Positions 35,819 to 45,277 of a DNA stretch of 64,000 nt are shown here, piece after piece. Location of the stretch: positions 1-64,000 of the forward strand of contig JANYJH010000418.1 in assembly GCA_025361865.1 (NCBI GenBank), in the 5' to 3' direction. The translations under genes were made by a program, and so were the position numbers. Position 1 is the stretch's first letter. Each line of letters starts with the position of its first letter. The notes beneath the pieces were generated by a model. The model had not been told where the DNA came from, did not search any database, and worked only from the letters and a program-made list of their open reading frames with translations. This DNA comes from Phragmitibacter sp. GTDB lineage: Bacteria; Verrucomicrobiota; Verrucomicrobiia; Verrucomicrobiales; Verrucomicrobiaceae.

Positions 35819-36682
35819 TTAGGCCGCAACGAGCATCATCGCAGCTCTCCGCTTCGCGAAGTTCTCGCGCTGGCGATAAGCCATCCAGCGGTTGATGTTA
35901 TCGAGGTCAGCGACAGGTGCCTTGGTGTAAGGCAGCGTGTGCAAATAGCCATCCGGGCCGAACTCCGGCGTCATGGTGGTGAACTCCCGTTGCTGGCTGG
36001 AATGGGCATCCCAGATGGCGGACCACCACCTGTCATGCGCGTCCAAGGCGGCGCGATATTCCGGCGCGGCGGGATGCGGAACCTGCGGGCCCTGGTCATA
36101 GCCGACCCTCGCGTGGATGTGGTGAGCATGCTTCGCGCAGAGGGCCAGCACCTCCGGCTCGGTGTCCATCACGAGGCGCTCCGCGACTACACACCAGTGG
36201 GAGAAGTCGCATGTCAGTTTAAGCTTGGGTAGTTGCAGTAGGATGTCCCGCGTTACCCAAGGGTTGAACAGGGAGCGACTGCGATGCGTTTCAAAACTGG
36301 CCGTGATTCCCAAGCGTTCTGAGATGGCGATGATGCTGCCGAAGAATTCCACGCTCTTCGAGACAGGCCACGCATCACAACCGCCGACGACCGTGAGAAA
36401 CAGCGGATCAAGCTCCATCGCCGCATCCGCCTGCCGCATGAAAGAAGAGAGATGCGTCTCCATCGTGGCTCCACTCTCCGGCACATAACTGCCTGCCGTC
36501 GTGATCTCCGCGATGAACTGAAGATCCTCAGCTTTGAGCTCCCTACAAAAATCTGCGCGCGCCCCTGCCGTCCTCGGGGCCTGTCCTTCGATGCCATCAA
36601 AGCCGTAGCTCTCGGCATTAGCAACGGCGGATGAGAGAGGGCCTTGGTGTCCCCAGAGGCTTTGAAATAATCGGAGTTCCAT
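35819..36682 (-). CDS. Sugar phosphate isomerase/epimerase-like TIM-barrel protein
   Basis: 287 residues of the xylose-isomerase-like (AP endonuclease 2) fold: SYGFDGIEGQ near residue 28, FIAEITTAGSYVP, LGITASFETHRSRSL (Glu/His), LTCDFSHWCVV (Asp/His) and HIHARVGYDQGPQVPHP (His-x-His region), which together form the usual metal site at the barrel mouth. Substrates in this family vary widely. It lies 2 bases after the SUMF1-like gene, so it belongs to the Rieske-SUMF1 unit and presumably acts on the same compound. Specific reaction unknown. Confidence 0.72.
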   Translation of the reverse strand: MELRLFQSLWGHQGPLSSAVANAESYGFDGIEGQAPRTAGARADFCRELKAEDLQFIAEITTAGSYVPESGATMETHLSSFMRQADAAMELDPLFLTVVGGCDAWPVSKSVEFFGSIIAISERLGITASFETHRSRSLFNPWVTRDILLQLPKLKLTCDFSHWCVVAERLVMDTEPEVLALCAKHAHHIHARVGYDQGPQVPHPAAPEYRAALDAHDRWWSAIWDAHSSQQREFTTMTPEFGPDGYLHTLPYTKAPVADLDNINRWMAYRQRENFAKRRAAMMLVAA

Positions 36683-36684
36683 GT

Positions 36685-37407
36685 TCAGGGAATATGAGGG
36701 GTTAGATCGTTAGTGGCGATTCGGAAACCTAAGTTATCGCGTTGCGCAAAGGCTGGAAGATGATCACGCCATGAGCTGCGCAACAGTCGCGGCAGATAGT
36801 CCCAAGCACCGCCGCGGACTACGCGCTGAGCAGGCTCGCCACCGTTCATCCAAGCACTGCCGTCCGCAGGCGCAGCTTCATAACTTTGATGCCAGACATC
36901 AGCCACCCACTCGCCGACATTCCCGTGCAGGTCATACAATCCGAAGCCGTTCGCGGGGTAAGAACCAACCGACGTGCGGTGTCCCAGACCGATGCGTCGG
37001 CCATTTTCATGGTAGAGGAAGTTGGCGTATACGGTATTGATCTCGCTCCCACAAGCAAACGGCGTGCCAGAACCCGCACGGCACGCGTATTCCCACTCCG
37101 CTTCGCTTAATAAGCGGAACTTATGGCCCGTTTCATGACTCAACCACTGAGTGTAAGCAACGGCATCATGCCAGGTGACATTGACCGCAGGCAGCATCGG
37201 AGCATCACCCTCCGCATGTTCAGGTCGAAAGGCGCAGAACTCATCCACGGTCACGGGATAACGGCCCACCGCGATGTCTTGCGCAAGGCAAACCTGATGC
37301 GCCGGGCGCTCGGTGTCGTTGGCGAACTTGTCATCCGCAGACTCGCCCATCATGAATTCACCCGCAGGCAAGCGCACCAGATCAGGCATGGGAAACGGTG
37401 TGCTCAT
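36685..37407 (-). CDS. SUMF1/formylglycine-generating-enzyme-fold protein
   Basis: 240 residues from ATG 37407, overlapping the Rieske stop by one base. FGE-sulfatase domain motifs: VRLPAGEFMMGES, PAVNVTWHDAVAYTQWLS, FRLLSEAEWEYACRAG, GLYDLHGNVGEWVADVW and RVVRGGAWDYLPRLLRSSWRDH. The two Cys that bind copper in true formylglycine-generating enzymes should fall within this last segment and are absent, and no sulfatase gene is nearby. A different catalytic or binding role is therefore likely. Coupling to a Rieske oxygenase suggests a pathway-specific function. Confidence 0.78.
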   Translation of the reverse strand: MSTPFPMPDLVRLPAGEFMMGESADDKFANDTERPAHQVCLAQDIAVGRYPVTVDEFCAFRPEHAEGDAPMLPAVNVTWHDAVAYTQWLSHETGHKFRLLSEAEWEYACRAGSGTPFACGSEINTVYANFLYHENGRRIGLGHRTSVGSYPANGFGLYDLHGNVGEWVADVWHQSYEAAPADGSAWMNGGEPAQRVVRGGAWDYLPRLLRSSWRDHLPAFAQRDNLGFRIATNDLTPHIP

Positions 37408-38753
37408 CAGCGTTGACCGGCCGCAGCAGCACGATCTTCCGTAGGAAACAAGCCGCGAGCACGCGCTCCAAGATAACGTTGGAATAACCAAATCGACATC
37501 TCCAAATGACTCAGCCGACCTCGTTGATAACCGCTCGCGTAATAACTGCGCTGGACGCCGACACACATCTCCATGTCTTCCAGATGAAAGTTTACGCTGG
37601 CTTCCGTGCCACACTTCAGCCGTTCCGCGAAGTCCGGTAATTGCGTCGTCGCACGCGGCACGAGCAACATCGTCAGCAATGTATGCCGATGCGGACCCTC
37701 GGGTTGAATGCGATACCAGATCAGGCAATCCGGCACATAAGCGAGCAGCATACTGGGATAGCCCAGCGTCAGTCCCCATTCAAAACGGTCCCGCTCATCC
37801 AAGCCGGGAATGACGGGGAAAGTCGCCCGTTCCCTTCCCTCGGCTTGTGCCTGGGTGATGGCCTCGCGTTCCTTCACGCCATAAGGCAGATGGCAGCGAA
37901 TGTAATGGGCCCGCTCCTCTTCCGTCCAAGTATCACGCGCAGGCATCATGGGCTGCAAGGTCTGCGAATGCGCACCGACGTGATGATACGATTCCATGAA
38001 GTTCTCGACGATGACTTTCCAGTTGAAGGGGCATGCCCATTCGCGCGCATCCACGATGACCATGTCCTGATCCGCCCACTTGGCCAAATGGTCGCTGAAG
38101 CCGCTCCATTGCTGGGCTGGCGTTTGTGAGGCAGCGCCATCCAAGTTCACCAGGATGAAGCCGTTCCAGACTTCCGAACGAAACTCTCGCAAGCCCCATT
38201 CGCTGCGATGAAAGCCCTCCGCCGCGTGCATCTCAGGGCAGGCTTTCAGGCCGCCATCCAGCTCGAAAGTCCATGAGTGATAAGGGCAAAGAAACAGCCT
38301 CGTGTGCCCGCCACCTGATGCTCCTTCGCGCGCTTCCGCAGGCCCATGACCGAAGCCCGGCGGCATGATGTCCATGCCGCGATGAGGACAGGAACGGGAG
38401 AGAACGCGAATGCGTTGATCCTTATCACGCACCACTACGAGCGGTTCACCGAGCAGTTCCAGCGTAATGAAGTCACCGGCTTTCTCAACTTGCGAGACGT
38501 GGGTGACGCTCAACCAACCGGCCCGCAAGAGATGCTTCTCTTCCCATCGGTAGAAGGCATCGCTGGCATACGCACCCGCCGGTAGGGTCAGGCTCTGCGC
38601 CAGTGGCCGATCCGCGCAGGCTTGCACCTCAGCCAACAAGGCGGGCAGCGCGGCTTCGTCCGCCTTAGGATCACGAGCCAAGGTTTGCGGCATATTGAGC
38701 CGATGATTGAAGTCGCAAGCGGCGCGGGTCTGAGGTTCGCTGATGACAGACAT
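37407..38753 (-). CDS. Rieske non-heme iron oxygenase, alpha subunit
   Basis: 448 residues. Rieske 2Fe-2S ligands are SCPHRGMD (Cys122, His124) and FLCPYHSW (Cys156, His159). The mononuclear iron site reads ENFMESYHHVGAH with Asn251, Glu254, His257 and His262 in the normal spacing. The overall form resembles quaternary-amine and N-demethylating oxygenases such as choline or carnitine monooxygenase-like proteins. A 20-residue Gly/Ala-rich insertion (about 133-150) lies between the two Rieske ligand pairs. No reductase gene is in the cluster, so electrons must come from elsewhere. In context, oxidative N-dealkylation of the imported substrate is a plausible role; substrate unknown. Confidence 0.85.
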   Translation of the reverse strand: MSVISEPQTRAACDFNHRLNMPQTLARDPKADEAALPALLAEVQACADRPLAQSLTLPAGAYASDAFYRWEEKHLLRAGWLSVTHVSQVEKAGDFITLELLGEPLVVVRDKDQRIRVLSRSCPHRGMDIMPPGFGHGPAEAREGASGGGHTRLFLCPYHSWTFELDGGLKACPEMHAAEGFHRSEWGLREFRSEVWNGFILVNLDGAASQTPAQQWSGFSDHLAKWADQDMVIVDAREWACPFNWKVIVENFMESYHHVGAHSQTLQPMMPARDTWTEEERAHYIRCHLPYGVKEREAITQAQAEGRERATFPVIPGLDERDRFEWGLTLGYPSMLLAYVPDCLIWYRIQPEGPHRHTLLTMLLVPRATTQLPDFAERLKCGTEASVNFHLEDMEMCVGVQRSYYASGYQRGRLSHLEMSIWLFQRYLGARARGLFPTEDRAAAAGQR

Positions 38754-38786
38754 ACCATTCGAGAGGGTTTGAATGCATGATTTGCA

Positions 38787-39689
38787 CTACTCAACATCAT
38801 CGCCTGCATTCGTGAGTTTAATCATGGGCAGCTTGTCCTCTTCCACCTCGACGGGCGGATGAATGAGTTCTTCCAGACGCAATTTCAGTGAGAGATAAGC
38901 GGGCTCAACAAACTGATCAGGGCTCCGAGGACGAGGCACGGGGTTCTCGATGAACTCGACGACGCGACCCGGATTGGTGCCCAGCACAAGGATGCGATCC
39001 GCCAGATACGCGGCTTCTTCGAGGTCATGCGTGATGAAGAGAATGGTGACATCCACCTTCTTCCAAATCTGCAAAAGATAGCTCTGCATCTGGCAGCGCG
39101 TCTGGGCATCCAGCGCGGCAAAGGGCTCATCCATGATGAGGATGCGTGGCTCATTGGCGAGTGCGCGGGCGATGGCGACGCGTTGTTTCATGCCGCCGGA
39201 AAGCTCATGCGGGTAGGAGTCCTCCACCTTGGAAAGGCCCACCATATCGAGCCACTGACGCGCTTCGTTTTCAGCGGTGAACTTGTCCTTGCCCCGCATT
39301 TCCAGACCGAACATGACATTGCGTTTCACGGTGAGCCAAGGGAACAAGGTGTAGCCTTGAAAGACCATGCCGCGATCATGACCGGGGCCGGTAACGGCTT
39401 TGCCATCCAACAATATTTGGCCGCCCGTGGCTTCATCAAGTCCGGCGACAATGCGGATAAAGGTGGACTTCCCGCAACCTGATGGGCCGATGACGCAGAT
39501 GAATTCACGACGATGAATGTCCAGCGTGATGCCATCGAAGACGGTGTGCGTGGAGCCGTTCGTGCCGAACTTCTTCTCCAGATTCTGCACGCTCAATAGG
39601 ACGGGGCGTTGACGGATGCGATCAAAGCGCGTGGCCACTTCCGGCGCGAGATCGCGGTAGTCAGGGAGAGTGGATTCCTTCGCGCTCAT
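38787..39689 (-). CDS. ABC transporter ATPase, nitrate/taurine (NMT1) type
   Basis: 300 residues. Walker [11 protein letters not shown]-loop [14 protein letters not shown], signature [16 protein letters not shown], Walker [17 protein letters not shown], switch [14 protein letters not shown]: all features of the SsuB/TauB/NrtD group. It overlaps the permease gene by four bases (ATGA). Energises uptake of the substrate bound by the adjacent receptor. Confidence 0.93.
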   Translation of the reverse strand: MSAKESTLPDYRDLAPEVATRFDRIRQRPVLLSVQNLEKKFGTNGSTHTVFDGITLDIHRREFICVIGPSGCGKSTFIRIVAGLDEATGGQILLDGKAVTGPGHDRGMVFQGYTLFPWLTVKRNVMFGLEMRGKDKFTAENEARQWLDMVGLSKVEDSYPHELSGGMKQRVAIARALANEPRILIMDEPFAALDAQTRCQMQSYLLQIWKKVDVTILFITHDLEEAAYLADRILVLGTNPGRVVEFIENPVPRPRSPDQFVEPAYLSLKLRLEELIHPPVEVEEDKLPMIKLTNAGDDVE

Positions 39690-40717
39690 GCTTGGGAAGG
39701 CTGGGGTGAAGTCTTTTTAGGAAGCAGCTTCGCCCACCAGGATGGGGCTGATTTGGATGACTGGGCTTTGCGCTTCCAAGGGAAGATGATGCGTCCAATC
39801 CAAGCCAGGAGCAGATCGGATGAGAAGCCGATGACGCCGATCATCATGATGGCCGCATAGACGTTATCGAAGTTCCGGTAGCGGGCCTGCTGATTGATAA
39901 AGTAGGTGATGCCGGACATGGTGCCGACGATTTCTGCGACGATGAGATAGGTCCATGCCCAGCCTAAAAGGATGCGCATGTCTGTGTAGATGTCTGAGAT
40001 GGAAGCGGGGATGACGACGCGACGCACGAGCTTCCAGCCTGATGCGCCGAGCGTCTGTGAGGCTTCGATCAAGGCGGGGTCCACTTTGCGAACGGTGTTC
40101 GCGATAACGAGCACTTGTTGGAAGAAGGTGCCGATGAAAATGACGGCGATTTTTGGCCCGTCATCAATGCCCAAGATAGCCACGCAAAGGGCTCCAAAGG
40201 CGGGTGCCGGAAGATAGCGGAAGAACTCGATGAACGGCTCCTGAAGCCGTGAGAAGAAGCGATACGTTCCGCACATGATGCCGAGGGGAACGCCGAAAAG
40301 TGAGGAGATAAAGAAGCCCCAGCAGATCGTGCGGATACTGTGGGCCAGGCTCTCATGCAGCCACGGTTCATTGGGCAATCGGGGCTCTGTGGTGAATGCG
40401 GTGTAGAAGGCCAGTGCTACTTTATGCGGCGGCGGGAGATAGACGGGATTCACGGCATAGCCTTCCGGCACCGTGCCGCCTGCGGCTTTGACCTTGGCCA
40501 GTTCGCGGTCGTAGTCAGCTCTCGGGACATCCATGTCATCCGTGAAATAGTCCACATCACCGGGCACGGTGACGTGAACCAGAGGATGCCAAAGCCACGG
40601 CACATAACTGACGGCGGACCATAGCAGGAGCGGAGCCAGAAACGAAAAGAGGGTGAGCATGAGCCGCCGATTCCCGGGCAACTCCTGCTTCAATCCCAAC
40701 CAATCCCGGTGTGCCAT
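39686..40717 (-). CDS. ABC transporter permease, nitrate/taurine (NMT1) type
   Basis: 343 residues with about six membrane helices. The EAA coupling loop reads [22 protein letters not shown]. Between the first helix and the core there is a periplasmic or linker segment of about 75 residues ([20 protein letters not shown] onward), longer than in typical SsuC; this is seen in permeases of urea-carboxylase regions. It starts 17 bases after the receptor gene. Confidence 0.9.
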   Translation of the reverse strand: MAHRDWLGLKQELPGNRRLMLTLFSFLAPLLLWSAVSYVPWLWHPLVHVTVPGDVDYFTDDMDVPRADYDRELAKVKAAGGTVPEGYAVNPVYLPPPHKVALAFYTAFTTEPRLPNEPWLHESLAHSIRTICWGFFISSLFGVPLGIMCGTYRFFSRLQEPFIEFFRYLPAPAFGALCVAILGIDDGPKIAVIFIGTFFQQVLVIANTVRKVDPALIEASQTLGASGWKLVRRVVIPASISDIYTDMRILLGWAWTYLIVAEIVGTMSGITYFINQQARYRNFDNVYAAIMMIGVIGFSSDLLLAWIGRIIFPWKRKAQSSKSAPSWWAKLLPKKTSPQPSQA

Positions 40718-40734
40718 AGCAAATGTAACGGGGA

Positions 40735-41703
40735 TTATTTCATGCCATTCACAATGCCGGGAGATAGGTAGCTCTCTGGCTTCTGCGAGACTTTATAGAC
40801 CTTGTTATCCATGTTGAATTTGTTCCCGAGCGTCATGGAACCATAGATGGAATCTAAGCCCTCGCCCTTCTTGAAAGCGGCTTGGGCCTCTTTGAGTGTG
40901 AGGAAGTGAGTGCCGGGAACATTGCTGGCGTAGTCCGCCACATCCGCTCCGACCTTGGCAGCCATGATCTTCACGGCATCGTCTTTGGTCTTGGGATCGA
41001 GGATGTAATCAACGCACTTGTAGAAGACCTTTACGACCTTCTCCCAGTCTTCCTTGTTCTTCGCGAAGCTCGTCGGGCTGACCGCGAGGACATCGTAGAT
41101 GAGGCCCTTCGCTTCAGCGCTTGTGAAGAGTTTCTTAGAGCCTGCAACTTGCTTCAGCGCTTGACCGGAAGACGGATACCATGCGCCAATCGCAGCCACT
41201 TTACCGGAGCCGAGCGTCTGTGGTGTCTCGTTGGTCGGCGTGTTCACCAACTCCACATCGGACTGCTTCAGACCATTGACCTCTAGCGCTTTCAGGAGCA
41301 GCAGATGCTCAACCAGGGTCAGCTCAACACCGACCTTCTGCCCCTTCAGATCCTTGATGGAATTAATGCCGGGCTTGCCCACGATCATGTCGCTGCCGTC
41401 GCTGTAATCAAGCAGGGCGATGATCTTGCTCTTCGCCCCATTCGCGCCGTTCACCAGCGCATCCGTGGCGACGACCGTTACCGCGTCCACCTTGCCCGCA
41501 GAGAAGGCATCTAGTGAGGGCAGGTAATCGAACCAAGAGAGTTCAACATCAACGCCAGCTTCCTTGAACCAGCCTTTTTGTTTGGCGACTTCGAGGACGG
41601 TGTAGCCCGGCCAGTCAGAGTAGGCGATCTTGAGCGTTTCGCCGCGCACGGCGAGGGCTGAGAAGAGTCCCAGCAGCGTAAGGGTGAGTGCTTTAAGTTT
41701 CAT
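40735..41703 (-). CDS. ABC transporter substrate-binding protein, urea-carboxylase-region type
   Basis: 322 residues from ATG 41703, which gives a signal peptide cleaved after ALAVRG/E; longer readings lack it. The fold is NMT1/SsuA-like: LKIAYSDWPGYTVLEVAKQKG, VDAVTVVATDALVNGANGA, DLKGQKVGVELTLVEHLLL. Receptors of this subtype recur next to urea/guanidine carboxylase genes in other bacteria, which supports a guanidine-like or amide substrate instead of sulfonate or nitrate. Confidence 0.88.
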   Translation of the reverse strand: MKLKALTLTLLGLFSALAVRGETLKIAYSDWPGYTVLEVAKQKGWFKEAGVDVELSWFDYLPSLDAFSAGKVDAVTVVATDALVNGANGAKSKIIALLDYSDGSDMIVGKPGINSIKDLKGQKVGVELTLVEHLLLLKALEVNGLKQSDVELVNTPTNETPQTLGSGKVAAIGAWYPSSGQALKQVAGSKKLFTSAEAKGLIYDVLAVSPTSFAKNKEDWEKVVKVFYKCVDYILDPKTKDDAVKIMAAKVGADVADYASNVPGTHFLTLKEAQAAFKKGEGLDSIYGSMTLGNKFNMDNKVYKVSQKPESYLSPGIVNGMK

Positions 41704-41749
41704 GTTCGTTTTGGGTTTAGCAGTGGTGCTTATGAATGATGAGTTTTCA

Positions 41750-42574
41750 TTAGTTTGAGTGGCTGAAGACGGTCGTGGTGCGCGCCCAGTCGAGGGGAGG
41801 CTTCTCCGATCTCGCTCGCGTAATTGTATCGGCAAGACTCATGCCAATAAGCCGCAGCAACGCCTGACCATAGGTAGCGTTACCTATGCCCGGCGTGCCT
41901 GTGGTGCCGTTCGCGCTGGTGTTCGCGACCATCCACGGGAAGACACGGTGGGCCGTGCGATCAGGATCGGCAGCGATGGGGAGCGCCTCTTGCCGAACCG
42001 ACTCCGGCGCGAGGAATGACATGAGATTGGTCTCGGCCTCATTCGCGTGCCAGTCGTCCGCGTCCTTCGTGAATGCCTTGGCGATCTCTGGCGACAAGGC
42101 CCAAGTGTTCCTCATCGCGATGGAAAACTGGCCAACCAAATCGAAGCGCAAACGGTCCACCGCTACTCGTAATGCGGCATCATTCCCGTAGTGGGAATTC
42201 ACGATGATGAGCTGCTCCCAGCCCGTGCCGACGCACCAGCGGGCGATGTCCTTCACGGTGTTGATCAATGTCTCGTGGAAGATCGCGAGGGTTCCGGGCC
42301 ACTTCTCCGTGTGACCGATGGAGACACTTATCTTCACCGTTGGAAGCACAGGCACGCCGGTCAGCGCTGACGCAAAGGCACACGCAGAAGTAGCGATGAC
42401 GCTGTCCGTGTTCAGCGGCAGATGCGGGCCGTGTTGCTCCGTCGCTCCGATGGGCAGAAGCAGCGTCTTCATGCCGCTGTCCTGCAAAGCCCGCACCTGC
42501 GGCCAAGCCAGCTCTTCCAAAAAGACGGGCTGCACCGGAAGCGGCTCTGCCAGACGTGACATCCAATCAAGCAT
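41750..42574 (-). CDS. Creatininase-family amidohydrolase
   Basis: 274 residues. Metal ligands of the creatininase fold are visible: PIGATEQHGPHLPLNTD (Glu, His, Asp), IIVNSHYGNDAAL (His), and DWHANEAETNLM (His, Glu), with GHTEKWPGTLAI in place of the usual GxSxEHxxFPGT. Family members open cyclic amides or deformylate pyrimidine derivatives. Between glnT and the transporter genes it probably hydrolyses the imported compound, for example a cyclic ureide or creatinine-like ring; the exact substrate is not determined by sequence. Confidence 0.82.
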   Translation of the reverse strand: MLDWMSRLAEPLPVQPVFLEELAWPQVRALQDSGMKTLLLPIGATEQHGPHLPLNTDSVIATSACAFASALTGVPVLPTVKISVSIGHTEKWPGTLAIFHETLINTVKDIARWCVGTGWEQLIIVNSHYGNDAALRVAVDRLRFDLVGQFSIAMRNTWALSPEIAKAFTKDADDWHANEAETNLMSFLAPESVRQEALPIAADPDRTAHRVFPWMVANTSANGTTGTPGIGNATYGQALLRLIGMSLADTITRARSEKPPLDWARTTTVFSHSN

Positions 42575-42589
42575 GAGGGCGGCGTTGAG

Positions 42590-43951
42590 TTAATAGAGAC
42601 GTGCGTATTTATCGATCTCCCACTGGCTGACCGTCTGGTGGTATTCCTCCCATTCGGCACGCTTGTAAGTGATGAATTCCTGCTTCAAGGCCGAACCAAG
42701 AACCTGCTCGGTGAAAGGATCGTCTTCAAAGGCCTGCACCGCTTCACCCAAGTTACGCGGCAGGGCTTGGACGCCACGTTGAGCAAGCTCGGCATCACTG
42801 AACTCATAGAGATTCTCTGTCTGCGGACTACCCGGATCAAGACCTTCACGAATGCCTTCAAGTCCCGCCGCCAGAACGAGCGCGGCGGCCAGATAAGGAT
42901 TGCAAGCCGAGTCTGCATTGCGCGATTCACACCGACCACCACCCATCGGCACGCGGATGGAATTGGTGCGGTTGTTGGTGCCGAATGAATTGAAGACTGG
43001 AGCCCATGAATAGTAACCCATCGCGCCGCGCCTGATGAGCCGCTTGTAGCTGTTTACGGTCGGCGCAAAGGCTGCACACAGCGCGCGTCCATGCTTGATG
43101 ATTCCAGCGATGAAGGAGTATCCCAGCGGAGTCAGCCCAAGCCCTTTCGCGTCTTGAGCAGGGTCTTGTTTGAAGAGATTCGCGCCGCTTACGAGATCAT
43201 AGAGCGACATGTTGAAGTGTGCTCCGTTGCCCGTTTTATCGGCGAAGGGCTTCGGCATGAAGGTCGCGAGCAAGCCGTGATCAGAGGCGATCTTCTTCGC
43301 CAGATGGCGGAAGAAAATATAGCGGTCCGCCATCGTCAAAGCATCGGCATACTTGAAGTCGAACTCGAACTGAGAGTTACCGTCTTCATGATCAAACGAG
43401 TAAACATCCCAGCCTAAACCGTTGAGCGTATCCACGATGCTCGTGACCATTTCATACTGATCAAAGAAGCGCTTAATATCATAGCAGCTCTTCATCAGAT
43501 CATCATCCTGGTTCGGCACATAGAGCTTCCCCTGCCCGTCTAGCTTCACGAAATAGACTTCACATTCGATGCCCAGATTCAGCCCGAAACCCATGTCTGC
43601 GGCTTGTTTTAATACGTTCTTCAGCGCGACGCGCGTCTGGATGGGATACGGCTCGCCATGAAAGGTATTGTCCGCTGGATACCACATGACCTCTTGTTTC
43701 CAAGGCAGTCGGATACCGCGATCAAGATCAGGAACGGAGGCGATTTCATCCTCGTTTGGCGATTGCCCAAGACCGTCCAACGCATAGCCCGTGTAAAGTT
43801 CCGATCCCTGCGCGAAGTCCTTAAAATGGGCGATGGGAACGATCTTCCCTTTCGGCACTCCGTGAATATCCACGTAAGCTCCGATGCAATATTTGATGCC
43901 ATCGGCGACCAGTTGCTTTTCGATCTCAGCGAGTTCAGCAGGCGTTTTCAT
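42590..43951 (-). CDS. glnT: Glutamine synthetase, type III (GlnT)
   Basis: 453 residues. It has the GS beta-grasp N-terminus ([19 protein letters not shown]) and catalytic ATP/Mg motifs: [11 protein letters not shown] (Glu), [24 protein letters not shown] (His), [17 protein letters not shown] and [37 protein letters not shown] (cut in practice to its key Arg and Glu). Lacks the Tyr adenylylation loop of GlnA. Converts the ammonia released by the pathway to glutamine. Fifteen bases separate it from the creatininase gene. Confidence 0.9.
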   Translation of the reverse strand: MKTPAELAEIEKQLVADGIKYCIGAYVDIHGVPKGKIVPIAHFKDFAQGSELYTGYALDGLGQSPNEDEIASVPDLDRGIRLPWKQEVMWYPADNTFHGEPYPIQTRVALKNVLKQAADMGFGLNLGIECEVYFVKLDGQGKLYVPNQDDDLMKSCYDIKRFFDQYEMVTSIVDTLNGLGWDVYSFDHEDGNSQFEFDFKYADALTMADRYIFFRHLAKKIASDHGLLATFMPKPFADKTGNGAHFNMSLYDLVSGANLFKQDPAQDAKGLGLTPLGYSFIAGIIKHGRALCAAFAPTVNSYKRLIRRGAMGYYSWAPVFNSFGTNNRTNSIRVPMGGGRCESRNADSACNPYLAAALVLAAGLEGIREGLDPGSPQTENLYEFSDAELAQRGVQALPRNLGEAVQAFEDDPFTEQVLGSALKQEFITYKRAEWEEYHQTVSQWEIDKYARLY

Positions 43952-43966
43952 CTCGCCTATAAGTTC

Positions 43967-43982
43967 AGCAATGACCGAGCCG
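43967..43982 (-). promoter_or_regulatory. Candidate sigma-54 promoter before glnT
   Basis: On the minus strand CGGCTCGGTCATTGCT has GG/GC at exact -24/-12 spacing and matches GGC, CG and TTGCT of the consensus (two informative mismatches). A start near 43956 would leave only about five bases before the ATG, which is unusually short. Confidence 0.4.
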
Positions 43983-43998
43983 TGACCGATAGGAAGAG

Positions 43999-44766
43999 CT
44001 ACCTATTCAGCGTCGTGCCATCGGCTTGATGCTGAATGAAAGGCTGCAAGGCGCATAACATCGCCGCGTGTCGGTTCTCGACTCCCAGCTTGGAGAAGAT
44101 CTTTTCCATGTGGTGTTTCACCGTGTGAGGACTGATGCCTAAGATGGTGCCAATTTCAGAATTCGACTTCCCTTGGCTCACCCAGAGAAGCACTTCGCGC
44201 TCGCGTTTACTCAGCGTCTCTTCCGCTGTCCTCGGCCTCGCCACCTGCACCGGGCGACGGTTGACGTAATGGCCCTTCACCGGAATATCAAAGCCTGCCA
44301 CGCCGACGCAGCGACCCTGAAAAAAGATCGGCGCGACCTGGCTGATGATGACGGCCTTACGACCATCCGCAGGCAGGTATTCATACGGAGCCATCGTCAC
44401 TTCCTGCTGCTGGCGGATCGGGATCAGGTAGTAATCGCCGACGCCCGGCTCGTCATAGCCGACGTTCGGCTCCAGACAAAGTCCGCGCTGGGTGCGCTTC
44501 CAAAGCGGCGCGTATCGGCCAGAGGCATCATGCCCTTCGTGATTGGCAAAATCACAGTCGCGGCCATCCAAGGCATTCGGTTCCCAGATAGTCCACACGC
44601 CCCAGAACTCCGGGTGCCGCTCCAACGTCGTGCGCAAGATGTCGCTGAGAATGCGGCGATCCGTCACGCCCAGCGCCTTAAGCGAGCTAAGGCAGTTAGC
44701 GAGGTCACGCGAGACGCCGGAATCAGCGATGATAGGAAGAGTTTGCACGGCAGGCTGGAACACCAT
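43999..44766 (-). CDS. LuxR-family regulator with N-terminal Cache-like sensor domain
   Basis: 255 residues with no membrane helix. Residues about 20-165 match the distal half of a dCache fold ([66 protein letters not shown]), here cytosolic. A LuxR helix-turn-helix follows: [18 protein letters not shown] and [18 protein letters not shown]. Cache domains often bind amino acids or amines. It stands 47 bases before glnT and is the likely specific regulator of the cluster downstream. A sigma-54 match overlaps the annotated start, so translation may begin at a downstream GTG (44748). Confidence 0.85.
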   Translation of the reverse strand: MVFQPAVQTLPIIADSGVSRDLANCLSSLKALGVTDRRILSDILRTTLERHPEFWGVWTIWEPNALDGRDCDFANHEGHDASGRYAPLWKRTQRGLCLEPNVGYDEPGVGDYYLIPIRQQQEVTMAPYEYLPADGRKAVIISQVAPIFFQGRCVGVAGFDIPVKGHYVNRRPVQVARPRTAEETLSKREREVLLWVSQGKSNSEIGTILGISPHTVKHHMEKIFSKLGVENRHAAMLCALQPFIQHQADGTTLNR

Positions 44767-44768
44767 TC

Positions 44769-44784
44769 AGCACGAGCCATGCCA
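44769..44784 (-). promoter_or_regulatory. Candidate sigma-54 promoter overlapping the LuxR gene start
   Basis: On the minus strand TGGCATGGCTCGTGCT has -24 GG at 44783-44782 and -12 GC at 44771-44770, with matches at TGGCA, G7 and TGCT. Transcription near 44758 would begin inside the annotated frame; GTG 44748 would then be the start codon. Confidence 0.4.
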
Positions 44785-44825
44785 GCGAGCTGAGACGGAT
44801 GGATCAGCTTTAATGAGGGGGCAAA

Positions 44826-44843
44826 CCGCCGAAGGCTCGGCGG
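44826..44843 (-). terminator. Hairpin after the respiratory operon
   Basis: CCGCCGA/TCGGCGG, a perfect 7-bp stem with a 4-base loop, lies 14 bases after the DUF420 stop, at the end of the 19-kb minus-strand run. The flanking ACTAC links it to the GGCGGAACTAC palindrome family found in mod, so it may be a repeat serving as terminator. No clear U-tract. Confidence 0.55.
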
Positions 44844-44857
44844 ACTACTTTCTTGAC

Positions 44858-45277
44858 CTACACAAACCAAACGTAACAGAACAGATAAACCAGCACGCCT
44901 GTCACAGAGACATACAACCATACGGGGAACGTCCACCGCGCGATGCGCTTATGCTTGTCAAAGCGCTGCTTCACCGCTGGGATCACGGTCAGGATGACCA
45001 TCGGCAGATTAACGATGGCGAGCACGACGTGCGTGAACAGCATCACATAGTAGAAGATCTTGATGAAGCCCTTGCCCGGAAACGGCACATGGCCGGCATT
45101 GAAATGATAGACGAGGTAACTGGTCAGGAAGGCGGATGAGACCAGCAAGGTCAGTATCATGAAGCAGATGTGCGCGCTCTTCTTGTTCATCTTGATGCTG
45201 GCCCAGCCGGACAGCAAGAGGACGGTGGCAGCGGCATTGAGCGTGGCGTTGAGCGCAGGGAGATCGGCAATGTTCAT
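44858..45277 (-). CDS. DUF420 membrane protein
   Basis: 139 residues with four membrane helices (about 8-25, 40-60, 78-100, 116-136). It contains the family's conserved segment HICFMILTLLVSSAFLTSYL with H and Y, and LFTHVVLAIVNLPMV. DUF420 proteins are regularly found next to sco and ctaA/ctaB in Gram-positive and other oxidase clusters and are assumed to help assemble the oxidase, without proof. Overlaps the sco stop by four bases and ends the operon. Confidence 0.88.
   Translation of the reverse strand: MNIADLPALNATLNAAATVLLLSGWASIKMNKKSAHICFMILTLLVSSAFLTSYLVYHFNAGHVPFPGKGFIKIFYYVMLFTHVVLAIVNLPMVILTVIPAVKQRFDKHKRIARWTFPVWLYVSVTGVLVYLFCYVWFV

Noticed and set aside
36685-37779. SUMF1-like protein as a 364-residue form starting in the Rieske gene
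   Set aside because: The extra 124 residues lie in a shifted frame of the Rieske coding sequence and have no fold; ATG 37407 gives the domain start.
40755-44007. Shared ATAGGTAGCTCT strings as a regulator site
   Set aside because: The 12-base match between 40756 and 43997 (inverted) lies in coding sequence at one end and partly at the other, and such pairs are expected by chance in 64 kb.
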